From SAR86 cluster bacterium AG-313-D11 (GTDB lineage Bacteria > Pseudomonadota > Gammaproteobacteria > Magnimaribacterales > D2472), in assembly GCA_003284215.1 (NCBI GenBank), contig QBVW01000001.1, positions 214,127-278,126 on the forward strand: 64,000 nucleotides of DNA, read 5' to 3'. Below, piece by piece: positions 53,109-61,320 of the stretch; positions within the stretch are counted from its first letter, which is position 1; every line of letters starts with the position of its first letter. The notes under the pieces are model-generated. The model made no database searches and was not told the DNA's origin. It saw only the letters and a list, made by a program, of their open reading frames with translations. The position numbers were made by a program, and so were the translations under genes.

Positions 53109-54089
53109 ATGAGCGAACAAGCTATTAAAAAAATACTTATAACTGGTGCCAATGGATTCATTGGCGGATCATTGATGCGTTATTACCAAAACCAGGGTCA
53201 AGATGTTGTAGGCGTTGATCTTATTGGTAATGGTGACGATATTGTTGAGGGTGATATATCTCAACCTGATTCAATCAGCCAATTGTTAACTGAAAGCGAT
53301 GTGATTATTCATACTGCTGCTCTTGTATCCAATGCAATGCAAGATTCTGATATGTGGCGTGTTAACGTCTTAGCAACTCGTAACTTAATTCAAGCAGCAA
53401 AAGAACATAAAGTTAGGCGTTTTGTACAAATTTCATCAATCGTTGCTTATGGAAATACAGCAGAGGGTGAGTTAGATGAAACTTATCCTGTGCATGCTGA
53501 TGGAGGCAGTTATGTGCTGACAAAACTAGCCTCAGAGCATGTTGTCTTGAGCGAGCAGGCTAATGACGACATAGAGGTGGTGATCATTCGTCCAGGAGAT
53601 GCATATGGTCCGGGTAGCCGCCCTTGGATTATTGCTCCATTAGAAGCAATTGCTAAAAACCAGTTTATGCTTCCAGAAAAAGGAGAGGGATTTTTTAGAC
53701 CCATTTATATTGATGATTTAGTTCGAGGTATAGCAATGGCTTCAGGGCATCCAGACGCAGCTGGTGAAATTTTTAATTTATCTTGCGAAGGCTATATGTT
53801 TACCAAAGACTATTTCACTCCTCACTACCAATGGTTAGGTAAAAAGGGACCCATGGCAGTTTCGACCAAGCTAGCTTTAAGAATATCAGCAATGGCATCA
53901 GTGGTAGCTGACCTTATGGGCAACCTAAATGAAGCCTCGCCATCAACGGTAAAACAGCTTTCAACCAAGAGCTGGTTTTCAATCAAAAAAGCTGAACGTA
54001 TTCTTGGGTGGAAGCCTGAAGTTACATTTGAGGAAGGCATGAAACTAACTCGTGAGTGGGCTCAGAACCAAGGTTTGTTAGGCAAATAA
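53109..54089 (+). CDS. NAD-dependent epimerase/dehydratase (extended SDR)
   Basis: Extended SDR: ILITGANGFIGGSLMRYY, DVIIHTAALVSNAMQDS, ISSIVAYGNTAEGE and YVLTKLASEH (YxxxK), then VVIIRPGDAYGPGSRPW. 326 residues. It most resembles 3-beta-hydroxysteroid dehydrogenase/sterol- or sugar-type epimerases; the substrate is not deducible. CTAAGG precedes the ATG. It may belong with the glycerol/ether-lipid genes downstream, though a 125-base gap with its own promoter separates them. Confidence 0.85.
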   Translation: MSEQAIKKILITGANGFIGGSLMRYYQNQGQDVVGVDLIGNGDDIVEGDISQPDSISQLLTESDVIIHTAALVSNAMQDSDMWRVNVLATRNLIQAAKEHKVRRFVQISSIVAYGNTAEGELDETYPVHADGGSYVLTKLASEHVVLSEQANDDIEVVIIRPGDAYGPGSRPWIIAPLEAIAKNQFMLPEKGEGFFRPIYIDDLVRGIAMASGHPDAAGEIFNLSCEGYMFTKDYFTPHYQWLGKKGPMAVSTKLALRISAMASVVADLMGNLNEASPSTVKQLSTKSWFSIKKAERILGWKPEVTFEEGMKLTREWAQNQGLLGK

Positions 54090-54158
54090 TCGCTGTTATA
54101 ACTTTACAAACCTTAACTTGTCCTTGATTTTTTCGTCATGAAAAAGGCTATACTTACA

Positions 54159-54188
54159 TTGGTAAGATCAGCGCAGATGCGCTATAAA
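54159..54188 (+). promoter_or_regulatory. promoter with 14-base palindrome in the spacer
   Basis: TTGGTA at 54159-54164, an 18-base spacer, and TATAAA at 54183-54188, 26 bases before the flavoprotein start. The spacer holds AGCGCA-GA-TGCGCT (54170-54183), a perfect dyad placed like an operator between -35 and -10. A regulator for the glycerol module may bind here; no candidate regulator gene is adjacent. Another -10-like TATACT sits at 54149. Confidence 0.4.
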
Positions 54189-54214
54189 ATACAAACTTTT
54201 ACAAGGTGAATTCA

Positions 54215-55831
54215 ATGCGTTTATGGAATGGTTGGGGGAATGAAGATAGTGATCTGACTATGGAACTTAGTAATGGTCTTCGCGCGCTCTTAGAAGCCCT
54301 CGTTGGACCAGGCACGGCACTTAGTCAGGCAACCTTAAATGAGGTGATTGCTAAGGTTCCCAATGCGCGCCTTGATGACCATCCGTTAATAAAAACTGAT
54401 CCAGAAACACGAGTTCGTCATGCACGTGGTCAAAGTTTGCCTGATTGGCTAGAAATGCATAGTGGTAATATTGATACCTTCCCAGATGGCGTTGCATTCC
54501 CAGAATCATCAGAGCAGGTTCGAGAACTTCTAAATCATGCTAAAGAAAATAATTTGATAGTTATCCCTTATGGTGGGGGAACATCGGTGGTGGGCCATAT
54601 TAATCCCGAGATTAGCGATAAGCCGGTATTGACGATTGATATGGTAAAAATGAATTCCATGTTAAGCATTGATACTGAAAGTCAGTTAGCCACCTTTGGG
54701 GCTGGTGCTCCAGGTCCCGTTGTGGAGGAAGAGCTAAAAAAACATGGCTACACACTAGGCCACTTTCCCCAATCTTGGGAGTTATCCACTTTGGGCGGAT
54801 GGGTGGCTAGTCGATCAAGCGGCCAACAATCTCTGCATTATGGGCGCATAGAAAATATGTTTGCTGGGGGCACTATCGAAACCCTCAATGGCACCATGAC
54901 AATTCCAACCATTCCGGCGTCCTCAGCTGGCCCAGATGTTCGTGAGATGATTCTTGGCTCAGAAGGTCGCATGGGAATTATTACTGAAGTTACTGTTCGC
55001 ATCACACCCTTGCCAGAGAAAGAAAAATTTCAAGTGGTCTTTTTTCCTTCTTGGGAAATTGGGATTAGTGCTGCGAGGGAATTGATTCAGCAGCGAGTAG
55101 CTTTGTCTATGGTGCGATTAAGCAACCCACTTGAGACAACCAGTCTTTTATATATGGGCGCGGGCAGCGACAGCAGCGGGGTAGTTGCCTTAGAGGAATC
55201 ACTATCTAAAAAAGGCATTGGAGAAGGTAAAGTCATGATGACATTTGGGGTCACTGGCTCCGCTCGTCATTGTGATGCTGCCTATCAATTAGCGCTTGAT
55301 CACTGTTCTGATCTTGGTGGTGTTGCAGATGAATCTGGTCTTGGTGAGAATTGGGCTCATGGTCGATTCCGCGCTCCATATCTTCGCGATCCGCTTGGCG
55401 CAGAAGGCTATGTTGTTGATACTATGGAGACAGCGGTTGATTGGTCAAAAGTTTCTGAAGCTGCAGAAAATATAGAGCAAGCAATTCGGACAGCTTTGGA
55501 TGATGAGGGTGAGCAAGTGCATGCTTATACTCATTTATCTCACGTCTATGGTCAGGGATCGAGCATTTACACAACTTATTTGTTTCGCATAGGTGAAACT
55601 TACGAGCAGGGAATGAATCGATGGATGAAGTTAAAAAAAGCTGGAGCCGATCAGATTGTTGCTCATGGAGGTACTATCAGTCATCAGCATGGTGTAGGCA
55701 GTGACCACAAGAATTATTTAACAGCTGAAAAGGGTGAGCTTGGCATTGCTGCAATTAATAGTTTATGTGAACAATTTGATCCCAAAGGTCAAATGAATCC
55801 AGGAAAGTTACTTCCTGATGATAAGCACTAA
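54215..55831 (+). CDS. FAD-binding oxidase, alkyldihydroxyacetonephosphate synthase-like
   Basis: FAD-linked oxidase of the VAO/PCMH family: the FAD site has VIPYGGGTSVVGHINPE, and GGWVASRSSGQQSLHYG and GSEGRMGIITEVTVR follow. The C-terminus has GTISHQHGVGSDH and FDPKGQMNPGKLL. 538 residues. The closest relatives in my memory are alkyl-DHAP synthase-like flavoproteins found beside glpD genes in actinobacteria. ATG 54215 has AAGGTG upstream. Of 22 arginine codons I counted, 21 are CGN and none AGA, unlike most genes in this window. Followed after 6 bases by glpD-like. Confidence 0.85.
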   Translation: MRLWNGWGNEDSDLTMELSNGLRALLEALVGPGTALSQATLNEVIAKVPNARLDDHPLIKTDPETRVRHARGQSLPDWLEMHSGNIDTFPDGVAFPESSEQVRELLNHAKENNLIVIPYGGGTSVVGHINPEISDKPVLTIDMVKMNSMLSIDTESQLATFGAGAPGPVVEEELKKHGYTLGHFPQSWELSTLGGWVASRSSGQQSLHYGRIENMFAGGTIETLNGTMTIPTIPASSAGPDVREMILGSEGRMGIITEVTVRITPLPEKEKFQVVFFPSWEIGISAARELIQQRVALSMVRLSNPLETTSLLYMGAGSDSSGVVALEESLSKKGIGEGKVMMTFGVTGSARHCDAAYQLALDHCSDLGGVADESGLGENWAHGRFRAPYLRDPLGAEGYVVDTMETAVDWSKVSEAAENIEQAIRTALDDEGEQVHAYTHLSHVYGQGSSIYTTYLFRIGETYEQGMNRWMKLKKAGADQIVAHGGTISHQHGVGSDHKNYLTAEKGELGIAAINSLCEQFDPKGQMNPGKLLPDDKH

Positions 55832-55837
55832 TCAACT

Positions 55838-57430
55838 ATGACTGGATTTACTAATCGCGAAAAACTTTTATCTAAAATGCGAAATGGTGAGCATTTGGAT
55901 TGGGATATTATCGTTATTGGTGGAGGTATTACTGGCGCTGGCGTTCTTCGTGAAGCGCGACGTCAAGGTTACAGAGCATTATTGCTTGAGCAACAAGATT
56001 TCTCATGGGGCACCTCAAGCCGATCATCAAAAATGGTTCATGGAGGCTTGCGCTATCTTGCTGCCGGCGATATAAAACTTACCAAAGAATCAGTTCAAGA
56101 AAGACAGCGGCTTTTAAAAGAAGCTCCAGGACTGGTTGACCCAATTTCTTTTTACTTCACTTTTAGAAAAGGTAAATTTCCTGGCCGCATAGCTATGAAG
56201 ATCATTTTAACTATCTATGACTTTTTTGCTGGTGCTCAAGATAATAGATACTGCAATAACAAGGAATTATTGGAGCGTTTTAAGGGCCTAGATGACCACA
56301 AACTTCAGGGAGCAAGTTGTTATACAGATGCGATGGTGGATGATTCTCGATTGGTACTTCGCGTATTACAAGATAGTATTGATGATGGTGGCTATGCCTT
56401 AAATTACACAAAAGTTGAGGATCTCTTATTAACAGATGGCCAGGTTTCTGGCGTGAGCATTCAAGACAGTGATCATTCTGGATTGATTCATTTAAATGCC
56501 CCAGTCGTAATTAATGCAACAGGTGCGTGGGCAGACAGACTTAGAAATGTTGTTAATAGCGAAACTCGAATTAGGCCGTTGCGTGGTAGTCACATTATTA
56601 TTGCTAAAGCCTTATTTCCTATTTCTGATGTCATGACTTTCCTGCATGTGGATGATAAGCGAGGTGTTTTTGTATACCCGTGGGAGGGAACAACAGTTAT
56701 CGGAACTACAGATATAGATCATGATGATGATATAGATATTGAGGCTGGCATTTCTGATCAAGAGGTAGATTACTTGTTAAAAGCTTTCAATAGCCAGTTT
56801 CCTAGCAAGATATTAAATCGTAGTGATGTCCTATCAACTTGGGCTGGTGTTCGCCCCGTGATTGGTGCAGAAAAAAGTAAAGACCCTTCAAAAGAACGTC
56901 GAGATCATGCTGTTTGGTCTGATAATGGATTGATCACTGTTAGCGGTGGCAAGCTTACTACCTTTCGATTAATTGCATTAGATGCTCTAGCAGCAGCCAA
57001 AGATAACCTTCCTCAAGCTAAAGAGATTTCCGACGATAGGGTGTTCTTAACTCCAACAATTACTGCCCAGTCTTTGTCACCTGAAAATACTAGTTGGGCT
57101 CAACGTTTGCTTGGTCGATATGGTGAAAAAGCAATTGAGCTGGTAAGCGAAAGCTCCCCAGAGGAACACCATAATCTTAATGAAACAGAATTCTCTCTAG
57201 CAGAATGCCGCTGGGCGATAAAATATGAAGCCGTGGAGCACCTTGATGATCTTTTGCTTAGAAGAACCCGTTTAGGTATGTGTCTACCCAATGGAGGCAC
57301 TAATCTCTATCCATCTCTAAAAGAACTATTTTTATCTAACCAAAATTGGGATGATGAACGATGGCAACAAGAAGTCACTCGCTATGAAACAATTTGGACA
57401 AAGTATTACAGTCTTCCTAGCAATGCCTAA
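55838..57430 (+). CDS. glpD: FAD-dependent glycerol-3-phosphate dehydrogenase
   Basis: Membrane-associated flavoenzyme feeding electrons from sn-glycerol-3-phosphate to quinones. The FAD loop is IIVIGGGITGAGVLREARRQG, then SSRSSKMVHGGLRYLAAGD, PLRGSHIIIA, WEGTTVIGTTDIDHDDD and SGGKLTTFR. 530 residues, slightly longer than E. coli GlpD (501). It sits between the ADHAP-synthase-like oxidase and an FGGY kinase, so glycerol or glyceryl-ether catabolism is likely. It might instead act on a related polyol phosphate. Confidence 0.9.
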   Translation: MTGFTNREKLLSKMRNGEHLDWDIIVIGGGITGAGVLREARRQGYRALLLEQQDFSWGTSSRSSKMVHGGLRYLAAGDIKLTKESVQERQRLLKEAPGLVDPISFYFTFRKGKFPGRIAMKIILTIYDFFAGAQDNRYCNNKELLERFKGLDDHKLQGASCYTDAMVDDSRLVLRVLQDSIDDGGYALNYTKVEDLLLTDGQVSGVSIQDSDHSGLIHLNAPVVINATGAWADRLRNVVNSETRIRPLRGSHIIIAKALFPISDVMTFLHVDDKRGVFVYPWEGTTVIGTTDIDHDDDIDIEAGISDQEVDYLLKAFNSQFPSKILNRSDVLSTWAGVRPVIGAEKSKDPSKERRDHAVWSDNGLITVSGGKLTTFRLIALDALAAAKDNLPQAKEISDDRVFLTPTITAQSLSPENTSWAQRLLGRYGEKAIELVSESSPEEHHNLNETEFSLAECRWAIKYEAVEHLDDLLLRRTRLGMCLPNGGTNLYPSLKELFLSNQNWDDERWQQEVTRYETIWTKYYSLPSNA

Positions 57431-57442
57431 GAAGAGGTTCTT

Positions 57443-58990
57443 ATGAAAAACGAAAAGTATTTTCTGAGTATTGATAATGGAACTCAGAGTGTCCGAGCCA
57501 TGGTTTTTGATGGAGAAGGCCAGCTTATTGCAAAAAGTAAAGTTGAAATTGAGCCTTATTTTTCTTCTCAGAAAGGGTGGGCAGAACAGCATGCAAATTA
57601 TTTTTGGGATTCCTTATGTCAGGCTTGCCAAGAATTGTGGCCACAGCTATCGATACCCAGAGAAGCCATTGTAGCTGTTTCAGTAACCACTCAGCGTGCA
57701 ACGGTTATTCCAATGGGGGAGGATAATCAACCCTTGCGTCCTGCCATTAGCTGGTTAGATCAGAGACAAGTAGAAACTAAGCCTAAATTAGGCAAAATAG
57801 AATCAACCCTAATGAGTCTAATTAGAGCTAAGCCACTTGTAGATTTAATGCATGCAGAGGCTGAAGCCAATTGGATTGAGCAAAATGAGCCTGAGATCTG
57901 GAAGCAGGTTCATAAATTCTTACTTCTATCTGGCTATCATAATTACAAACTCACTGGTCAATATAATGATGCCATCGCTAGCACTGTAGGGTTTGTGCCA
58001 TTTGAATATAAGACTCAACAATGGGCGGAGCAAAAAGATTGGAAGTGGCGAGCTATGCCCATTCGTCCAGAGATGTTACCAGAGGTTTTACCAGCAGGAT
58101 CAGTGCTGGGGAAAATTACTGAAGCTGCAGCTGAAGAAACTGGGATTCCTCAAGGACTCCCATTGATTGCCAGTGGCTCAGATAAGGCCTGTGAAGTATT
58201 AGGAACTGGCTGTATCGATAATGAAACGGGTAGCTTGAGCTATGGGAGCCTAGCTACTCTTAATATCACTTCTGATAAATACCTTGAAGCTATTCCTTTT
58301 TATCCAGCATATCCTGGCGTCATACCCAACACTTTCAATATTGAAATGATGGTCCAACGCGGATACTGGATGGTGAGTTGGTTTAAAAAAGAGTTTGGAC
58401 TTCAAGAAGAACAATTAGCAGCTAATCAAAACCTTCAGCCAGAGGAGTTATTTGATAAATTGCTAACCAAAGTTCCAGCTGGTTCTGATGGGTTAATGCT
58501 TCAGCCTTATTGGTCACCTTCAAATGGTGATGGACCAGAAACTCGTGGTGCAATTATTGGCTTTAACGAAGATCATACAAGGGCACATCTTTACCGAGCA
58601 ATGATCGAAGGGCTTACCTATGCATTAAGGGAAAGCAAAGAACTTTTAGAAAAGCGGAGCAAGAAAACCATTTCTCGGTTGGTTGTTTCCGGCGGTGGAT
58701 CTCAGAGTGATGAAGTCATGCAAATCACTGCTGATATTTTTGGCATGACTGTTTTTCGCCCACATACCTTCGAAACATCTTCTCTGGGCGCTGCTATAGC
58801 TAGCGCCGTAGGAATTGGTTTGTATCCAGATTTTCCTTCTGCGGTCGATCAGATGGTCCATAAGGGAGATATGTTTCACCCTATAGATACCAATAAAGAT
58901 ATTTATAATGATTTATATAACAAGGTCTACAAAAAAATGTATGGGCAATTAAAACCAAGTTATGAGGCCATTAGAAAAATTACAAACTGA
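57443..58990 (+). CDS. FGGY-family carbohydrate kinase
   Basis: ATP-dependent sugar or polyol kinase: LSIDNGTQSVRAMVFDGEG is the N-terminal phosphate loop, SWLDQRQ the substrate-binding region, and LVVSGGGSQSDEVMQITADIFG the C-terminal signature. 515 residues, in the range of glycerol and xylulose kinases. Beside glpD a glycerol kinase role is tempting, but the sequence is not classic GlpK, and xylulokinase-type substrates remain open. AGAGGTTC precedes ATG; 12 bases after glpD. Confidence 0.87.
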   Translation: MKNEKYFLSIDNGTQSVRAMVFDGEGQLIAKSKVEIEPYFSSQKGWAEQHANYFWDSLCQACQELWPQLSIPREAIVAVSVTTQRATVIPMGEDNQPLRPAISWLDQRQVETKPKLGKIESTLMSLIRAKPLVDLMHAEAEANWIEQNEPEIWKQVHKFLLLSGYHNYKLTGQYNDAIASTVGFVPFEYKTQQWAEQKDWKWRAMPIRPEMLPEVLPAGSVLGKITEAAAEETGIPQGLPLIASGSDKACEVLGTGCIDNETGSLSYGSLATLNITSDKYLEAIPFYPAYPGVIPNTFNIEMMVQRGYWMVSWFKKEFGLQEEQLAANQNLQPEELFDKLLTKVPAGSDGLMLQPYWSPSNGDGPETRGAIIGFNEDHTRAHLYRAMIEGLTYALRESKELLEKRSKKTISRLVVSGGGSQSDEVMQITADIFGMTVFRPHTFETSSLGAAIASAVGIGLYPDFPSAVDQMVHKGDMFHPIDTNKDIYNDLYNKVYKKMYGQLKPSYEAIRKITN

Positions 58991-59029
58991 GCCACCTTGA
59001 TTATTAATAATTACAAAAATATATAAAAA

Positions 59030-59410
59030 ATGAAAAACATCAAAGATTTTCCATTCGCGGACCTTATAGATTTAAAAATTCAGTCAGTAGAATCAGGTAA
59101 AAGTACCTGTTCGGTGAGTTTTAAAAGGTATTTATTAAATCCAAATAATGTTATTCATGGTGGCGTTATATATTCTATTGCTGATACTGGAATGGGAGCG
59201 GCTCTTGCCTCTACGCTTGGGGATGGAGAAAAATGTGCCACCATCGAAGTAAAAATGATGTACTTAAAACCGGCAGAGCATTTTGACCTTACCTGCCATA
59301 CCGAAATTATTAAAAAGGGTCATAGAGTCGCTTTCCTGGAAAGTGATGTCTTTTCAAACAATGAATTGATTGCTAAAGCTTCTGGTAGCTTTGCAATCTT
59401 AAGCTCTTAA
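59030..59410 (+). CDS. PaaI-type hotdog thioesterase
   Basis: Hotdog-fold acyl-CoA thioesterase: LNPNNVIHGGVIYSIADTGMGAAL holds the HGG motif and conserved Asp of the PaaI/YbgC-like group; TIEVKMMYLKPAEHFDLTC and GSFAIL complete it. 126 residues. Preceded by a 39-base AT-rich gap with no ribosome binding site. Cleaves some acyl-CoA; the substrate is unknown. Confidence 0.87.
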   Translation: MKNIKDFPFADLIDLKIQSVESGKSTCSVSFKRYLLNPNNVIHGGVIYSIADTGMGAALASTLGDGEKCATIEVKMMYLKPAEHFDLTCHTEIIKKGHRVAFLESDVFSNNELIAKASGSFAILSS

Positions 59411-59422
59411 AGTAATTTTTTC

Positions 59423-59453
59423 TTGACTTAGAGTTAACTTTAACTGTTAGACT
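59423..59453 (+). promoter_or_regulatory. MerR-type promoter with 19-bp spacer and operator
   Basis: TTGACT at 59423-59428 and TAGACT at 59448-59453 are separated by 19 bases, the over-long spacer typical of MerR-activated promoters. The dyad TTAGAGTTAACTTTAA (59428-59443, seven of eight base pairs) fills the spacer and resembles known MerR-family operators. It precedes the operon that contains the merR-like gene itself, so autoregulation is likely. Confidence 0.7.
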
Positions 59454-59481
59454 TACTTCTTAATTTTTTTGGGGAATAAAA

Positions 59482-59964
59482 ATGCCAGAGATGTCACTTT
59501 ATGGTTGGTTTCATACCTTTATGGGAATTTTTGCGCTGTTAAGCGGATTCTATTCTTTAGTTAAATACAAAATTATCGATTCTCAGAATACATCTGCAAA
59601 AATCTTTTTAATTTGTACATTGGTTGCAGCCGTTACCGCGCTTACTTTGTACAAGCAGGGCGGATTTGGCGTAGGCCATATGCTTGCTGTTTTAACATTG
59701 CTTGCATTAATTGTAGGCAGAGTTAATGAAAAAGGATTATTTTTTGGTTGGTTGGCTCCATATTTTCAAACTCTATGCTATACCTCGCTATTTTTGTTTC
59801 ACTCTATTCCAGCAATCACAGATGGATTAAGACGACTGCCAGTAGGCGATCCTGTAATAACAACTTTTACTGATCCTCTTTTGATGGGTTTTTATGCAAC
59901 CTTTTTTTTAATATACATAGTAGTGCTGGTGATGCAGATGCTATGGATTAAGAGAAATACTTAA
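59482..59964 (+). CDS. four-helix membrane protein of unknown function
   Basis: 160 residues, four transmembrane helices (about 8-25, 40-60, 65-85, 135-156). WFHTFMGIFALLSGFYSLVKYK and GGFGVGHMLAVLTLLALIVGRVNEKG carry His residues in or near the membrane. It loosely resembles DUF2306-type proteins; not certain. First gene of the MerR-controlled operon, with GGGGAA before ATG and 1 base before merR. It may be a target or sensor partner of the stress response. Confidence 0.6.
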   Translation: MPEMSLYGWFHTFMGIFALLSGFYSLVKYKIIDSQNTSAKIFLICTLVAAVTALTLYKQGGFGVGHMLAVLTLLALIVGRVNEKGLFFGWLAPYFQTLCYTSLFLFHSIPAITDGLRRLPVGDPVITTFTDPLLMGFYATFFLIYIVVLVMQMLWIKRNT

Positions 59965-59965
59965 G

Positions 59966-60316
59966 ATGAGTTTGTATACTATTGCCCAAGCTTCAGAGGA
60001 AGTTGATTTAACCCCGTATACTCTTCGTTATTATGAGAAAGAAGGTTTGCTTCCCAATGTAACAAAAGATTCTGCTGGTCGAAGAAAATACCACGATGAT
60101 GACTTGCAAAGAATTGGTTTTATTAAATGCCTGAAGGGAACCGGTATGTCCTTGAAGCAAATTAAAGAATACGGAGATCTTTACGAGCAAGGCAAAGCGA
60201 AATTCAAAGAGAGAAATGCCATGCTCGAAGAGCATCGAGAAAAAATTCTACAAGAAATAAAAACCCAAAAGAAATATCTAAAAATGGTTGAAGCTAAGAT
60301 TGAAATGAAAATTTAG
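59966..60316 (+). CDS. MerR family transcriptional regulator
   Basis: N-terminal winged helix-turn-helix (YTIAQASEEVDLTPYTLRYYEKEGLLP, quoted in part; RRKYHDDDLQRIGFIKCLKGTGMSLKQI), then a coiled-coil dimer helix (about 80-112). 116 residues, short, with no Cys-rich metal site at the C-terminus. This places it near the AdhR/NmlR-like group that responds to electrophiles or aldehydes; inferred. It sits inside its probable target operon, 2 bases before an aldo/keto reductase gene. Confidence 0.9.
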   Translation: MSLYTIAQASEEVDLTPYTLRYYEKEGLLPNVTKDSAGRRKYHDDDLQRIGFIKCLKGTGMSLKQIKEYGDLYEQGKAKFKERNAMLEEHREKILQEIKTQKKYLKMVEAKIEMKI

Positions 60317-60318
60317 CT

Positions 60319-61302
60319 ATGAAATTTAGAGATTTCAAACCTTATTTAAAGGTCAGCTCTTTAACACTAGGTGGTGGTGGTATCGGTCAAGTGTGGGGTG
60401 AAACAACATCTGAAGAGGCTATCAAGACAGTTCATTCCGCCCTAGATTATGGTATTAACCACTTTGATGTTGCACCCATGTATGGAAAAGGCGAGGCTGA
60501 GAGAGTAATTGGTCAATCTTTGAGCGGATTAAATTTAGACAATTTATTTTTCACTACCAAATGCCAATTAGGTACTCTGCCTGATTCTGAGGTATACGAT
60601 AAATTAAATCATTCCCTAACTAAAAGCTTAGATAACATGAAATTAGAAAAAGTTAATTTATTTTTACTTCATTCTCAATTAATTGAAGATGACTTTAAGC
60701 TGTTTAAGTTTGATGAGATGCGGGCAAAAAGTGCAACTACTTTAAGTTGTTTTTTTAATGCAGTAATTCCCGCTTTTGAGCGATTAAAACAAGAAGGAAA
60801 GATTGATCATTGGGGCATTGGCGGGCTTGGGCAAGAAGAAGCTATTATTCAAGCTTTAAACCATTCTGAAGCTCCTAGTGCTGTTCAATGTGTAATTAAT
60901 CCTTTGAATTCTGCTGGAGCTATTGGCTATGTATCAGAGGCCTTTAATCCATTGGCGATTTTATCTGAGTGTCAGCAGCTGGATATTCCAATTTTAGCAA
61001 TCAGAGCAGTTCAGGCTGGCGCTTTAACTTCTTCAATGGACAGGGCTCCCCATGAGTCTGGTTTTGATGAAACTGATTTTGATGATTTTGATAAAGCTGA
61101 ACCTTTTAGGAGTCTTGCAATTGAATGGGGCGAATCTCCTGCGAGTTTGGCTCACAGATATGCTTTGAGCATTAAAGGAGTTGCGTCTGTAATTTTGGGA
61201 GTTAAAAATAGAACTGAGTTAAAAGAATGTGTTGAGGCTGAGGCAAAAGATCTTCTATCTGATAGTGAGATTCAGCAGATTGAAAATTGCCTTAAAGGTT
61301 AA
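60319..61302 (+). CDS. aldo/keto reductase
   Basis: TIM-barrel NADPH-dependent reductase: LTLGGGGIGQVWGETTSEEA, NHFDVAPMYGKGEAERVIG (Asp and Tyr of the catalytic tetrad), FFTTKCQLGT (Lys), VNLFLLHSQL (His). 327 residues, closest to the D-threo-aldose 1-dehydrogenase/L-fucose dehydrogenase-like group. Downstream of merR by 2 bases, so reactive aldehydes are plausible substrates. Confidence 0.88.
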   Translation: MKFRDFKPYLKVSSLTLGGGGIGQVWGETTSEEAIKTVHSALDYGINHFDVAPMYGKGEAERVIGQSLSGLNLDNLFFTTKCQLGTLPDSEVYDKLNHSLTKSLDNMKLEKVNLFLLHSQLIEDDFKLFKFDEMRAKSATTLSCFFNAVIPAFERLKQEGKIDHWGIGGLGQEEAIIQALNHSEAPSAVQCVINPLNSAGAIGYVSEAFNPLAILSECQQLDIPILAIRAVQAGALTSSMDRAPHESGFDETDFDDFDKAEPFRSLAIEWGESPASLAHRYALSIKGVASVILGVKNRTELKECVEAEAKDLLSDSEIQQIENCLKG

Positions 61303-61320
61303 TATTTGAAGGAGTGATTG

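Noticed and set aside
53097-54089. Epimerase gene as part of the same operon as the flavoprotein
   Set aside because: A 125-base gap with its own promoter separates them. Kept as a neighbour with similar codon use, not as a proven operon member.
54124-54147. TTTTTC-GTCAT-GAAAAA hairpin after the epimerase gene as a terminator
   Set aside because: The stem is six pairs, almost all A-T, and no T-tract follows. It overlaps promoter-like sequence, so I did not call a terminator.
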